A stretch of 36,452 bases of DNA from Akkermansia muciniphila (lineage in GTDB: Bacteria > Verrucomicrobiota > Verrucomicrobiia > Verrucomicrobiales > Verrucomicrobiaceae): positions 1 through 36,452 of the forward strand of contig CAMCWM010000034.1 of assembly GCA_945882215.1 (NCBI GenBank). The letters are read 5' to 3'. Each line of letters opens with the position of its first letter. Positions within the stretch are counted from its first letter, which is position 1. Below are positions 8,142 to 17,645 of this stretch, in pieces. The notes beneath the pieces were generated by a model. That model ran no database searches and was not told the origin of the DNA. It saw nothing but the letters and a program-made list of their open reading frames with translations. Both the position numbers and the translations under genes were made by a program.

Positions 8142-10337
8142 ATGAACCTGCCACGCCTCACCCTCCTCGCCGCCATCGCGTCTTCCTCGGCTTTTGCTGC
8201 CGATGCACCGCGTCCGCTGAATTTCGCGAACGACATCGTTCCCATCCTCACAAAGGGCAGTTGCAACTCGGGCGGCTGCCACGGCAAATCGGGCGGGCAG
8301 AATGGTTTTAAGCTCTCGCTGCTCGGCTTTGAGCCGCAGGAAGACTATGAGCACATCGTGAAGGAAGCGCGTGGCCGTCGTGTGTTTCCGGGATCGCCGG
8401 AGCAGAGCCTGCTTTTGACCAAAGGCACCGCGCAGTTGCCCCACGGCGGCGGCAAGAAGCTCGATCCGAACTCTGAGGACTACGCCGACATCACCCGCTG
8501 GATTCGCGAAGGCATGCCGTATGGCAAGGACACCGATCCGAAGATGGCCAGTATCAGCGTGGAGCCATCAAAGCTCACCATGCCGCTCAAAGGCGCGCAG
8601 CAGCTCAAAGTGACCGCGCATTACACCGATGGCAGCACGCGTGATGTCACCAAACGCGCTCTGTATGAGGCGAACGAGAAAGCGATGGCCGAAACGACCG
8701 AAACCGGCCGCGTGCAGCTCTTCGATCTGCCGGGCGATGTCGCCGTGATGGTGCGCTATCAGGGCAAAGTCTCGACTTTCCGCGCCACGGTGCCGCTGGG
8801 AGCTCCCGTGGATAAACTACCGCCCGTGAGCAACTTCGTGGACGATCTCGTCTTCGCGAAGCTGAAGACCATTGGCATGCCGCCGTCCGATTTGGCCGAT
8901 GACGGCACCTTCGTCCGTCGCCTCACGCTCGATCTCACCGGCCGCCTGCCCACCGCCGCCGAGATGAAGGACTTCATGGCCTCCAAAGATGCCAACAAGC
9001 GTGCCGCGCTGACCGACCGCCTGCTCGACAGCCCGGAATACGCCGAATACTTCGCCAACAAATGGAGCGCCCTGCTGCGCAACCAGCGCACGCAGCCCAC
9101 CTTCGCGCGTGGCAGTTACCTCTTCTATTCGTGGATTCGCGACAGCATCGCGGACAACAAACCCTACGACCAGTTCGTGCGCGAAGTCGTCGCCGCTGCC
9201 GGCGATCTCGAACAGAACCCGCCCGTCGCTTGGTATCGTCAGGTGAAGGAGCAGAAGCAGCAGATGGAGGACGTCGCGCAGCTCTTCCTCGGCACGCGCA
9301 TGCAGTGCGCTCAGTGCCATCATCATCCCTTCGAGAAATGGAGCCAGCAGGACTACTACGGCTTCGCCGCTTTCTTCAGCAACGTGTCCCGCAAACCGTC
9401 CACCTTCATCGGTGAGGAGACCATCTTCCACAAACGCGGCATCGCGCAGACGCAGAACATCCGCACGAAGGAGAACGTCATGCCCACCAGCCTCGGCGGC
9501 AGCGCTTTGAAGCTCAAACCCGAGCAAGATCCGCGTCACGCGCTCGCCGAATGGATGAGCGCGAAAGACAATCCCTTCTTCGCCCACACGCTCGTGAACC
9601 GTTACTGGAAGCACTTCTTCAATCGCGGCCTCGTCGAGCCCGAGGACGACATGCGTGAAACGAACCCGCCCGTGAATCCCGAGCTGCTCAGCGCCCTCGC
9701 CGCCGACTTCGTGAAAAGCGGCTACGACATGAAGAAGCTCATCCGCACCATCGTCACCAGCACGACCTATCAGCTCAGCGCCGTGCCGAACACGCACAAC
9801 GCCAAGGACCGCCAGAACTTCAGCCGCTACTATCCAAAGCGCCTCAATGCCGAGGTGCTCTACGACGCAGTGAACACGCTGCTTGATGTCGAAAGCAACT
9901 TCGCCGGTCAGGCACCCGGAACTCGCGCGGTCGCGCTGCCGGACAACAGCTACAACCAAAGCACCTACTTCCTGAGCGTCTTCGGCCGCCCCGATTCATC
10001 GAGCGCCTGCGAATGCGAGCGCACGCAGGAGGCCAGCCTTGCGCAGAGCCTGCACCTGCTGAATGCCGCCGACATCCAAACCCAGCTCTCCCGTGGCAAT
10101 GGCCGCGCCGACATGCTCACCAAGGACGCCCGTCCCGACGACGACAAGATCACTGATCTCTACCACATCGCCCTCAGCCGCGAACCCAACGCTGATGAAG
10201 TGAAATTCGCCCACGCGCATCTCGACAAGAAAACCACCGGCAAAACCGGCGACGAGGCATTCAAAGGCAAAAAAGAGGCCTATGAGGACATCTTGTGGGC
10301 TCTGCTGAACACGAAGGAGTTCCTCTTCAATCATTGA
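8142..10337 (+). CDS. DUF1549/DUF1553 cytochrome-like surface protein
   Basis: A 731-residue protein with a signal peptide (residues 1-20, cleaved after AFAA). Domains in order: a cytochrome-like segment with CNSGGCH at 41-47; an Ig-like (BIG2) region at about 135-215; DUF1549 at about 230-430 with CAQCHHHPFEKW from 389; DUF1553 at about 455-710. The CxxCH motifs indicate heme or metal binding; the first is the unusual C-x4-CH spacing found in this planctomycete-type family. The proteins are exported and presumed redox active, but no reaction is proven. The usual partner is DUF1501, here the gene ending at 7625, with hicBA in between. A CAAGA-N15-CGTAGGTT block lies upstream (8105-8132). Confidence 0.86.
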   Translation: MNLPRLTLLAAIASSSAFAADAPRPLNFANDIVPILTKGSCNSGGCHGKSGGQNGFKLSLLGFEPQEDYEHIVKEARGRRVFPGSPEQSLLLTKGTAQLPHGGGKKLDPNSEDYADITRWIREGMPYGKDTDPKMASISVEPSKLTMPLKGAQQLKVTAHYTDGSTRDVTKRALYEANEKAMAETTETGRVQLFDLPGDVAVMVRYQGKVSTFRATVPLGAPVDKLPPVSNFVDDLVFAKLKTIGMPPSDLADDGTFVRRLTLDLTGRLPTAAEMKDFMASKDANKRAALTDRLLDSPEYAEYFANKWSALLRNQRTQPTFARGSYLFYSWIRDSIADNKPYDQFVREVVAAAGDLEQNPPVAWYRQVKEQKQQMEDVAQLFLGTRMQCAQCHHHPFEKWSQQDYYGFAAFFSNVSRKPSTFIGEETIFHKRGIAQTQNIRTKENVMPTSLGGSALKLKPEQDPRHALAEWMSAKDNPFFAHTLVNRYWKHFFNRGLVEPEDDMRETNPPVNPELLSALAADFVKSGYDMKKLIRTIVTSTTYQLSAVPNTHNAKDRQNFSRYYPKRLNAEVLYDAVNTLLDVESNFAGQAPGTRAVALPDNSYNQSTYFLSVFGRPDSSSACECERTQEASLAQSLHLLNAADIQTQLSRGNGRADMLTKDARPDDDKITDLYHIALSREPNADEVKFAHAHLDKKTTGKTGDEAFKGKKEAYEDILWALLNTKEFLFNH

Positions 10338-10343
10338 TCGAGA

Positions 10344-10381
10344 GCGCCGCTTCATGCGGAGCGCGGACGCCCTCGTCCGCC
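10344..10381. repeat. GC-rich double hairpin (REP-like or terminator)
   Basis: Two adjacent hairpins lie in the 78-base gap between same-strand genes: CCGC-TTCAT-GCGG (10347-10359) and GCGGACG-CCCT-CGTCCGC (10363-10380), a 7-base perfect stem with a four-base loop. There is no T-tract, so intrinsic termination would be weak. The stem-loop size resembles each arm of the doublet at 5036-5188, although the sequence differs. It could be a REP sequence or an mRNA-stabilising structure between the two genes. Confidence 0.45.
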
Positions 10382-10415
10382 TTCCAAAATCCAACTCAGG
10401 ACCAGCCAAACGCCC

Positions 10416-12446
10416 ATGAACTCTCGTTCCATGCCTTGCCGTCATTTTACCTTCTTGCTCTCTCTGGCCTTCACCGCCAGCGCGTTCTCCCAGGCCACGT
10501 TCCCCACTCCCGCGCTCACCGGCATCGCTCCACTCGGCTCCAAAGCCGGCGCGACCGTCGAACTCACGCTTCGCGGCACCGATCTCGATGCACCCATCGC
10601 CATTCTGCTCAATGAGCGCTCGATTCCCGTCAAAAGCCCGAAGCCCAACGTCGTCAGCCTCGCGTTACCCGCCGACCTGAAGCCTGCGCTCTACGATCTT
10701 CGTTTCGTCGGTCGCTACGGCGTCTCCAATCCGCGCGTGTTTGAAATCAGCACGCTCGACACCGTCGAATCTCCCGGCACGAACACCAAGGCCGACAAAG
10801 CGCACAAAGTCGTGCTGAATTCCGTCATCCAGGGCGCCTTCAAGTCCGCCGCGCCGCACTGGTTCACCTTCGACGCGAAAAACGGCCAGACGATCACCGC
10901 TACTTTCAATGGGCGTCGTTTCGACACGCGCACGGAGCTTCTCGCCGCCGTCAGCGCGCCCACCGGCCGCGAACTCGCCCGCATGCGCGATGGCGTGCTC
11001 ACCTTCACAGCGAAAGCCGACGCCACCTATCGCCTCCGCTTGAACGAACTCATGTTCCGCCCCGGCGATGACTACAGCTACCGCGTCACACTCAGCACCA
11101 CACCGCCTCCGGCCCGTCTCGCCAGCAAAGCAGGCCCTGTGCGTCCCGTTCAGATCGGTCAGACCATTCAAGATGCCTTCCTGCCGCTCGGTGCTGCTCA
11201 TAGCTTCGATCTCGCCTTCAAAACCGGCGAGAAATTCATCATCGAGGTCCATTCGCATCAACTCGGCCATCCCACCGATCCACAGCTCGTCATCGAGAAC
11301 CTCAAGGCCGACGGCACACTTACCGCGCAGGCCGAAGTCGCTGACGCGCCCGCCATCACACCCGCGCCGAGTCTCGCCGTGCTCAACCGCGATCCCTCCT
11401 ACGCCTACGAGGCCAAGGCCGACGGCACTTTTCGCCTCACGCTGAACGACGCCTTCGGCTCCACGCATCCGTTTGAGCTGCGCATCCTCAAAGAAGCGCC
11501 CAAACCCCCGGCGCTCATCGCCATCAATCCCATCCTGCCCGGAGCGAAAACCAAGACCGCCGAGTCCGGCAGCTCCAACGTCCCGCGCAACGGCATCGCC
11601 GCGCTCGAAGTTGTCGCGCCGAACCGCAACGCTTTGAGCGAAGCCATCGAATTGAAGGCGGAGAACCTTCCCGCAGGCGTCACTTGCCTCGGCGGCTTCA
11701 TTGGCAAAGCCCAGTCTCTCGGCTACATCGCGTTTCAAGCCGCGGCCGATGCTCCCGCAGGGGCCAGCGTGCTCAGCGGCATCTCCAAAAGCCAGTTCGT
11801 CAGTTACAACGTGACCGACATGACCAAAGAAAGCCCGCTCTACCGCACCTCGGGCGCTCCCGCCCTCGGTGTGAGCACGCAAACCGCGCCCGCCTTCATC
11901 CAGACCGAGAAAACCGACATCCTCGAAGTCGCCGCCGACGCCAAACTCGAAATCCCCCTCAAAGTCACCCGCCACGCCGAGTTCACCGACGCTCTCAAAT
12001 TGAAAGTCCTCGGCCTCATCGCAGACGTCACCAAAGCCCCCGAGGCCGACATCGCCGCCAAAGCAGCCGATGGCAAATTCACACTCGATGTGAAGACCCT
12101 CAAGCTCGCCCCCGGCGACTACGGCATCATTCTCCAAGGCCCCGCCAAGATGAAAATGCGTCGTGGAGTCGAAGAACTCACCGCCGCCGAAGCCGATGCC
12201 AAAAAAGCCGTCGAGGCTCAAGCGGTCGCCAAAAAGCAGCTCGACGCCGCCAACGCCGACGCCACGCCGAAGAAAGCAGAACTCGTCAAAGCGGCCACCG
12301 CCGCAGTCAAAGCCGCCGACACCGCCAAAGCCACTGCCGACAAGCTCGTCAAAGACCTCACCGCCAAAGCCGCGCCCAAGGAGGCCACATTCATCGTCTA
12401 TTCCAATCCCATCCGCATTCGCGTGAAGGAAGTGGCGAAGAAGTAA
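10416..12446 (+). CDS. secreted PPC-domain protein with Ala/Lys-rich coil
   Basis: A 676-residue protein with a signal peptide (to about 26, ...TASAFSQA). Next comes an IPT/TIG-like Ig domain (about 28-110, GSKAGATVELTLRGTDL) and two segments resembling pre-peptidase C-terminal (PPC) beta domains (about 125-225 and 245-355), recognisable by HWFTFDAKNGQTITA and HSFDLAFKTGEKF. Residues about 585-650 are a highly Ala/Lys/Asp-rich, repeat-like helix interrupting the last beta domain before FIVYSNPIRIRV. It follows the DUF1549/DUF1553 gene by 78 bases, an arrangement common for such genes in this group, and is probably co-expressed. Role inferred: cell-surface or periplasmic scaffold or binding protein. 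No enzyme motif is seen. Confidence 0.7.
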   Translation: MNSRSMPCRHFTFLLSLAFTASAFSQATFPTPALTGIAPLGSKAGATVELTLRGTDLDAPIAILLNERSIPVKSPKPNVVSLALPADLKPALYDLRFVGRYGVSNPRVFEISTLDTVESPGTNTKADKAHKVVLNSVIQGAFKSAAPHWFTFDAKNGQTITATFNGRRFDTRTELLAAVSAPTGRELARMRDGVLTFTAKADATYRLRLNELMFRPGDDYSYRVTLSTTPPPARLASKAGPVRPVQIGQTIQDAFLPLGAAHSFDLAFKTGEKFIIEVHSHQLGHPTDPQLVIENLKADGTLTAQAEVADAPAITPAPSLAVLNRDPSYAYEAKADGTFRLTLNDAFGSTHPFELRILKEAPKPPALIAINPILPGAKTKTAESGSSNVPRNGIAALEVVAPNRNALSEAIELKAENLPAGVTCLGGFIGKAQSLGYIAFQAAADAPAGASVLSGISKSQFVSYNVTDMTKESPLYRTSGAPALGVSTQTAPAFIQTEKTDILEVAADAKLEIPLKVTRHAEFTDALKLKVLGLIADVTKAPEADIAAKAADGKFTLDVKTLKLAPGDYGIILQGPAKMKMRRGVEELTAAEADAKKAVEAQAVAKKQLDAANADATPKKAELVKAATAAVKAADTAKATADKLVKDLTAKAAPKEATFIVYSNPIRIRVKEVAKK

Positions 12447-12638
12447 CTGAGCCGCGTGACGTGGTTCGTGGTAGTTCCGACACGCAAAGCATAGGCTGCT
12501 TCATCGGAATTCAGTTTCAGCAGTTCATCCAAATCTTGGCCTGCTTGTTTGGACTCGGTGCTCTTATTGACCGGAGCAATGCAAGCATGCCCAAACTCGA
12601 TTCGCCATCATCGCCGCATGTGGCTGCTTTTCCGCGTC
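12447..12638. other. intergenic region with possible gene-end remnant
   Basis: This gap of 192 bases has no convincing gene. Positions 12499-12530 resemble 13018-13048, the 3' end of the downstream minus-strand giant gene, with one indel and about three substitutions in 31 bases. Read on the minus strand it gives DELLKLNSDE against the real C-terminus DELLKLHPMK. It may be a leftover of a duplicated gene end, or chance similarity. Confidence 0.25.
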
Positions 12639-12992
12639 ATGAAACTCAAATTCACTGCAACCCTCATTTCCACCGCGCTGGCGCTTGCCGGCATCGCGCT
12701 CGTCGCCACCAACTCCACGCCTCCCATGGCCGCCGTGCGGGCCGCGCCATTCATCTTTGGCCCGCTCCTTGTCACTGCCTTGCTTGGACTTTTTCTCCAC
12801 TCACGAAGCAGCCAGCGCACGCTCACGGCTTCGGCCGTTCTTTTCGCCGCTGCCTTCATCTTGTGGTTCCTCAACCTGTTTTATTGGAATCTCGACCCCC
12901 AAAACGGCATCGCTCTTCTCTTCACGGGAATCTATTCCCTGCCTGCGATGATCCCCTTCTGGATCATCGCTTTCGTGCAGCGCAAGAAGTAG
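12639..12992 (+). CDS. small integral membrane protein, unknown
   Basis: A 117-residue hydrophobic protein starting MKLKFTATLISTALALAGIAL. Four transmembrane helices are apparent at about 5-24, 36-53, 61-82 and 90-111, ending with the positively charged FVQRKK. In-frame alternatives at 12618 (ATG) and 12549 (TTG) would add a tail that is not hydrophobic; the start at 12639 gives a clean N-terminal helix. No family is recognised. It converges on the giant minus-strand gene, whose stop is 21 bases away. Codon use matches the neighbours, so it is probably a real gene. Confidence 0.55.
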   Translation: MKLKFTATLISTALALAGIALVATNSTPPMAAVRAAPFIFGPLLVTALLGLFLHSRSSQRTLTASAVLFAAAFILWFLNLFYWNLDPQNGIALLFTGIYSLPAMIPFWIIAFVQRKK

Positions 12993-13013
12993 ACTTTTTG
13001 ACGGCTTCCGCGG

Positions 13014-16000
13014 TCACTTCATCGGATGCAGCTTCAGCAGCTCATCCGTCGTGAAGAGCATCATTCGGCCTTTGTTGGCGTCGCGGATGGTTTTGACTTC
13101 GGCGGGGGTGATGGGGTCGGCTTTGTTGCCGAAGTGGTTGCGGACGAAGGTGAGGACATTGGCGATTTCCTCGTCCTTGAGCATGCCACCGAACGGCGTC
13201 ATGGGGACCTGGCCGTTGTATTCTTTGTCGCCGACCTTGATGGGGCCCATGAGACCGTACATGGCGATCTTGATGAGGCGATCACGGTCGCTGGTGACCC
13301 AGGGGCTGTTGACGATGCTGGGGAAGGCGGGATCAATGCCGGCGCCATTTGGCTGGTGGCAGGTGACGCAGTGGCCTTCGCGGAAATAGACTTCCTGTCC
13401 GGCGGTGAACTGGCCTTTCGCGACTGCGCTGAGATGCGCGGGTGGTGGGACGACTTTGTATTCAGGGCGCACGACTTCAACGACGCCCGCGAGGCGGTCC
13501 GCCGCGGTTTTGGCGGCGTTTTTGTTCCAATCGTCGAGCGGGAGCTTCGAGGCGATGGCGACGATGTTTTTCGCGGCGGGGATGTTGGGCAGCCAGGAGG
13601 CGGCGACGATGGCCTCCAGGCGGACGCGGCCGTTTTCATCGGCAGCGGCTTTTTCGAGCAGGGCGACGTGATCGGCAATGCGGTGGGTGTTGTAACGCAG
13701 GACGCGGACGGCGGCGGCGCGGGCGTGGAAGTCGCTGGAGGCGAGCATTTCGCGGAGCAGGCCTTCATCGGCGGCGTTGAGGCCCCAGGTGGTCCAGAGG
13801 GCTTCGAGCTTGGCGTGGGTGTCTTTTTGCTCGGCGGCCCAGGCTTTGACGGCAGGCAGCACTTCGCTGGCAGGATGTGCACGGAGTTCACGGCGGGTGC
13901 GGTAGCGCTGGCGCATTTCGGGGGCCTTCAGGTTCTCCAAAAGGGCGGCCACCGGTGCTCCGGCGACGGGTGCTGCTTTCACGAGTGGACGTGAGGGATA
14001 GGTGATGCGGTAGATGCGGCCATGCACATGATCGCGCAGGGGATCGCGGGCGTTGTGCTGCATGTGGCCGATGAGCACGTTATGCCAGTCGATGACGTAG
14101 AGGCTGCCATCGGGGGCGAACTCGAGATCGACGGGGCGGAAGTTGCCATCGCTGCTCTGGAGGAGGTTGTGGCGGTGGGAGGTCTTCCAGCCGGTGCCTG
14201 CGTCTTCGATTTTCACCTGCTTGATGCCGAGGAAGCCGATGGCGTTGCAGTAGATGAGGTCGCCCTGCACGTCGTCGGGGAAGTGGCGGCTGCTGACGAC
14301 TTCGAGGCCGCTGGTGGGGCGCACCTTGTGCTCGTTCGGGACGAGGTCGGCGGTGGAGGGTGTCTTGCTGCCAAAGGTGGGCTTCACTTCAACGGGGAGC
14401 GCCCAGTTCATCGTGGTGCCGGAGGTGTGGAGGAGGAAATCCTGGCCCCACTGGTCAAAGACGAAGCCCCAGGGATTCGGGATGCCCATCTGGATGGTGC
14501 GCTCCAACTGGCCACGCTGCGGGCTGTAGCGGAAAAAGCCGCCATCGACGCAGCGCACGGGGCCGTAGGGTGTCTCGACATTGGAGTGGAGGAAGACGCC
14601 CTCGCACATCATGAAGGCTCCGCTGGGGTCGGCGGTGAAGGCGCTGATGGCGTGGTGCGTGTCATGCGTGTCAAAGCCGCCGAGGATGATCTCCATGCTG
14701 TCGGCCTTGTCGTCGCCATTCGTGTCGCGGATGAGCACGACATTCGGCTCCTGCGTGACATACACGCCCTCCGGGGCGAACTCGAAGCCGATGGGCAGGT
14801 GCAGCTTGTCGGCGAAGACGGTTTCCTTGTCCGCTTTGCCGTCGCCATTGGTGTCCTCATAGATGAGCAGCATGTCATTCGGCAGCGCATCACCGGGGCG
14901 GTAGTGCGGGTAGGTCGGCATGGTGGCGACCCACAGGCGGCCTTTGTTGTCGAAGCTCATCTGCATGGGGTTCGCGAGGTTCGGGAACTCCTTCTCGGAG
15001 GCAAACATCTCCACCTTGTAGCCTTCTGGCACGGTGAGGCTCTTCACGGCTTCCTCTCCATACAGATACTTCGTGCTGCCGTTCTTCACGCTCGGCACGT
15101 AGTTCGTGGGCACTTCGGCGAGCTTGTGCGTTTTGCTGTCATCAACTTTTAAATCGGTGGTCTTGCCTGCGGCGACTTGGCTGACGAGCTCATCACGCAG
15201 CGCGGCCATCTCGCGGGTCTTCTTCACTTCATCGGGGTAATTCTGCGGGCCATACGGATTGTAGCGCTGGCCGTGGGTGTGGACGCCGTTGAGGATGTTG
15301 TAGTCGCAGTTCCAGAACCAGTCCTTCTGCTTCACAGCTTCGTGCACGAGTTTCGGATCGGCCTTCGATTCGTAACTGGCGTGGCCATACAGGCCGGTGG
15401 CGAGCAATTTGGCGACTTCAGCATACCCCGCGTCCGTCGGCACGAAACCGCCGGTGGTGAAGGCCTCGCCGCCTTTGGCATAAATGGCCTTCGTCGGCGA
15501 AAAGAGGTCGATGTAGGTGAGGGAGTGCTTCTTCGCGACCTTCTCGATGGCGGCGGCGTAGAGCAGCAGGTTGGAGTTTTCCACGTCGCCCTTCGGCAGA
15601 TCGCGTTTCGCACTCTGGTCTTCATACGCGACGGGGCTGACGAGCACGACACGCGGCGCGGTCTTGCCATTGTAGGCCTTGCTCAGCGTGTGGACGACCC
15701 AGGCGTCGAGTTCCGCCTCGAAGTTGCCCACCTTGCTCGCTCCATCGAAGGATTCGTTGTAGCCAAAGAAGCCGACGATCGTGTCTGCCTTCAGATGCGT
15801 GAGCCACTGGTCGGGCGTGGGGTAGAAGCCCTTGCCGTTGTGAGTCGTCTTGTCCGGGTGGAATTTCTCCGCGCCGGGGAAGGCCCACTGCGACACGCGT
15901 GCCGGATGCGGACGGAAGCCCGGGGTATCGCCCACATGGCCCATGTTGCGGAAGAAGAGGGCTTGGTTCGGATAACGAAGCTGCAACTCGGTCTCGATGC

Positions 16001-17162
16001 GGCTGTACCAGGTGTCACGCTCGGCGAGGCCGTTGCCGACGAGCACGATGCGCTCGCCTTTGGTCGGTGGAGCCACGTTTTGCGCACGGGCGGAGGTCGC
16101 GGCAGGCGGTTCGGCACTCGGTGCATGCGGCGGCTGCTCGGTGGCGGCGGCTTTCTTGTCGCCTGGCAGGCCCAAGGAGGGGCTCTTGCCCGTGGCGAAG
16201 TCACCGGGCTTCAGATTGCGCTCTTTATAATAGTCGCTCTTCAGCGCCGAATACATCGTGGGGCTGAATGGATCGACAAAAGCCACATCGGCCTTCGCAG
16301 GCACTTCCAGGCCGAGCAGGTGATGCGTGGCATTCACGATCAGGCGGCGCAGGTCTTCGTCCGCGAAATCGACCGAGGCACCCATCGTCGTGCAGAAGGA
16401 CTTGCCCGTCGCCTTGCCATCCGGCGCGGTGTATTCAAAGAGCCAGGCCAGCGCCTGCATCGGGTCGTTCTTCGGTCCACGAATCGGCACCGAGCGGTCG
16501 TGCAGCGTCTCCGTCACCGCACCACGCAGCAGGATGGTCGCCTTGCTGAGGTCCAGGTTCTTGACCGCATACACATCCGTGGTGCCAAAGATCTCATCCA
16601 CACCGCGCAGCACCGGGTGCTTCAAATTCGCCGTCTCGAACACACTGCGCGTGCCTTCCTTCTTGTGCGCTCCGTGATGCGCCACCCATTTCTCGCCGAG
16701 AATTTTGAGGCCGAATTCGCTCCACTTGAAGTCGCCCGTCTTCGCCCCGCCGCTGAAGGCATGCGTGGCCGTGCGGAAGCCGATCACCGGCTTCCCGGCG
16801 TTCAGGAACTTCGCGAAATGCGCCAGATGATCGTCCGGGAGCTGACGGAAGCGCGTGCCGATGATCATGAGGTCCGCATCGCCGAGGAGTTCGGTGCCAC
16901 GGATGTTCTTTTGGTTGTTCGGGTCGATGTAGCCCGCCTTTTCGTCCGTGGAGAACAGCACGATGCAATTGAAGCCATGCTTCTTGGCCAAAATCTTCGC
17001 CAGCATCGGCATCGACTCCTCCGTGCGGTATTCCTCATCGCCTGCTACCAGCACGATTTTCTTGCCACCACCGGCTCCGCCCGGATTCGCGGCGATTTCG
17101 AGGTATTCCTGCGCGGACGCGACCGAGCCGAGGAGTGCGAGTGAGAATAGAAGATGCTTCAT
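13014..17162 (-). CDS. ThuA-SGNH-PVC dehydrogenase-HEAT-cytochrome c fusion
   Basis: A 1382-residue exported protein; the start at MKHLLFSLALLGSVASA gives a normal signal peptide, while a longer frame to 17198 does not. Domains: ThuA-like (about 30-290, KKIVLVAGDEEYRTEES, RTATHAF); Pro/Ala linker (335-370); SGNH/GDSL hydrolase (about 370-590, VLVGNGLAERDTW, FRNMGHVGD, GFFGYNES); six-bladed 'membrane-bound dehydrogenase' propeller of the Pirellula/Verrucomicrobium type (about 705-1055, Asp-rich EDTNGDGKAD and RDTNGDDKAD loops); HEAT-like helices (about 1070-1190); C-terminal cytochrome c with CVTCH at 1265-1269 and a likely Met ligand near 1321. Expected role: extracytoplasmic sugar-related hydrolysis and oxidation with electron transfer to heme. 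Substrate unknown. Confidence 0.85.
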   Translation of the reverse strand: MKHLLFSLALLGSVASAQEYLEIAANPGGAGGGKKIVLVAGDEEYRTEESMPMLAKILAKKHGFNCIVLFSTDEKAGYIDPNNQKNIRGTELLGDADLMIIGTRFRQLPDDHLAHFAKFLNAGKPVIGFRTATHAFSGGAKTGDFKWSEFGLKILGEKWVAHHGAHKKEGTRSVFETANLKHPVLRGVDEIFGTTDVYAVKNLDLSKATILLRGAVTETLHDRSVPIRGPKNDPMQALAWLFEYTAPDGKATGKSFCTTMGASVDFADEDLRRLIVNATHHLLGLEVPAKADVAFVDPFSPTMYSALKSDYYKERNLKPGDFATGKSPSLGLPGDKKAAATEQPPHAPSAEPPAATSARAQNVAPPTKGERIVLVGNGLAERDTWYSRIETELQLRYPNQALFFRNMGHVGDTPGFRPHPARVSQWAFPGAEKFHPDKTTHNGKGFYPTPDQWLTHLKADTIVGFFGYNESFDGASKVGNFEAELDAWVVHTLSKAYNGKTAPRVVLVSPVAYEDQSAKRDLPKGDVENSNLLLYAAAIEKVAKKHSLTYIDLFSPTKAIYAKGGEAFTTGGFVPTDAGYAEVAKLLATGLYGHASYESKADPKLVHEAVKQKDWFWNCDYNILNGVHTHGQRYNPYGPQNYPDEVKKTREMAALRDELVSQVAAGKTTDLKVDDSKTHKLAEVPTNYVPSVKNGSTKYLYGEEAVKSLTVPEGYKVEMFASEKEFPNLANPMQMSFDNKGRLWVATMPTYPHYRPGDALPNDMLLIYEDTNGDGKADKETVFADKLHLPIGFEFAPEGVYVTQEPNVVLIRDTNGDDKADSMEIILGGFDTHDTHHAISAFTADPSGAFMMCEGVFLHSNVETPYGPVRCVDGGFFRYSPQRGQLERTIQMGIPNPWGFVFDQWGQDFLLHTSGTTMNWALPVEVKPTFGSKTPSTADLVPNEHKVRPTSGLEVVSSRHFPDDVQGDLIYCNAIGFLGIKQVKIEDAGTGWKTSHRHNLLQSSDGNFRPVDLEFAPDGSLYVIDWHNVLIGHMQHNARDPLRDHVHGRIYRITYPSRPLVKAAPVAGAPVAALLENLKAPEMRQRYRTRRELRAHPASEVLPAVKAWAAEQKDTHAKLEALWTTWGLNAADEGLLREMLASSDFHARAAAVRVLRYNTHRIADHVALLEKAAADENGRVRLEAIVAASWLPNIPAAKNIVAIASKLPLDDWNKNAAKTAADRLAGVVEVVRPEYKVVPPPAHLSAVAKGQFTAGQEVYFREGHCVTCHQPNGAGIDPAFPSIVNSPWVTSDRDRLIKIAMYGLMGPIKVGDKEYNGQVPMTPFGGMLKDEEIANVLTFVRNHFGNKADPITPAEVKTIRDANKGRMMLFTTDELLKLHPMK

Positions 17163-17246
17163 GGTTGGGAAAAACTGCGGGGAGCCGATATACCGCACAA
17201 GATGGCGGAACCGGACAAGAAAAATGCACAGCGGAGCTTTTTCTGC

Positions 17247-17645
17247 CTACGCCACCAGCTTTCGCAGCCGCTCCGTGACCTCGTCCCGGCTTAAAGCACC
17301 CGCCGCGACAGCAAGGGTGAGGTTTTCCCAGTCGTCACTGTCAGGCTGGGGCTTCAGTCCGTTGAGTTGTAGAAAAACGAGGCAGGAGCCAAGTGCGGCA
17401 CGTTTGTTGCCGTCGATAAACGGATGATTACTGCAAAGGTAGAACAAATAGGCCGCTGCGACCTCGACCACGTCGCTGAATGGCGACTCACCACCGAAAC
17501 TCGCTTGTGGTGCCGCAATCGCAGACTCCAGCAAGGCACGGTCGCGAAGGCCGTCCGAGCCGCCGAACTGCGCTATAGCCTCGCCATGGATCTCCAGAAC
17601 GATGTCCACGGTGAGATGAAGGCAGTTGTTGGCCGTCGTCTTCAT
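17247..17645 (-). CDS. doc: Doc/Fic-family toxin (death-on-curing)
   Basis: A 132-residue Fic-fold protein of Doc length. The active-site loop is intact: HPFIDGNKR at 74-82, matching the Doc consensus HxFxDGNKR. The N-terminal VDIVLEIHGEAIAQFGGSDGLRDRALLESAIAAP is also typical of Doc. Doc toxins phosphorylate EF-Tu and arrest translation. The start overlaps the antitoxin stop (ATGA at 17642-17645), so the pair is translationally coupled. The partner is an AbrB/MazE-type antitoxin rather than classical Phd. Downstream is the giant gene at 13014-17162. Confidence 0.88.
   Translation of the reverse strand: MKTTANNCLHLTVDIVLEIHGEAIAQFGGSDGLRDRALLESAIAAPQASFGGESPFSDVVEVAAAYLFYLCSNHPFIDGNKRAALGSCLVFLQLNGLKPQPDSDDWENLTLAVAAGALSRDEVTERLRKLVA

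Noticed and set aside
12549..12638. Longer N-terminus for the small membrane protein (TTG at 12549 or ATG at 12618)
   Set aside because: The extra residues are polar and unlike a membrane protein start; the ATG at 12639 directly begins a hydrophobic helix.
15177..17144. Plus-strand open frame (655 codons)
   Set aside because: Antisense to the ThuA and SGNH domains of the gene at 13014-17162; Arg/Val/His-rich with no motif.
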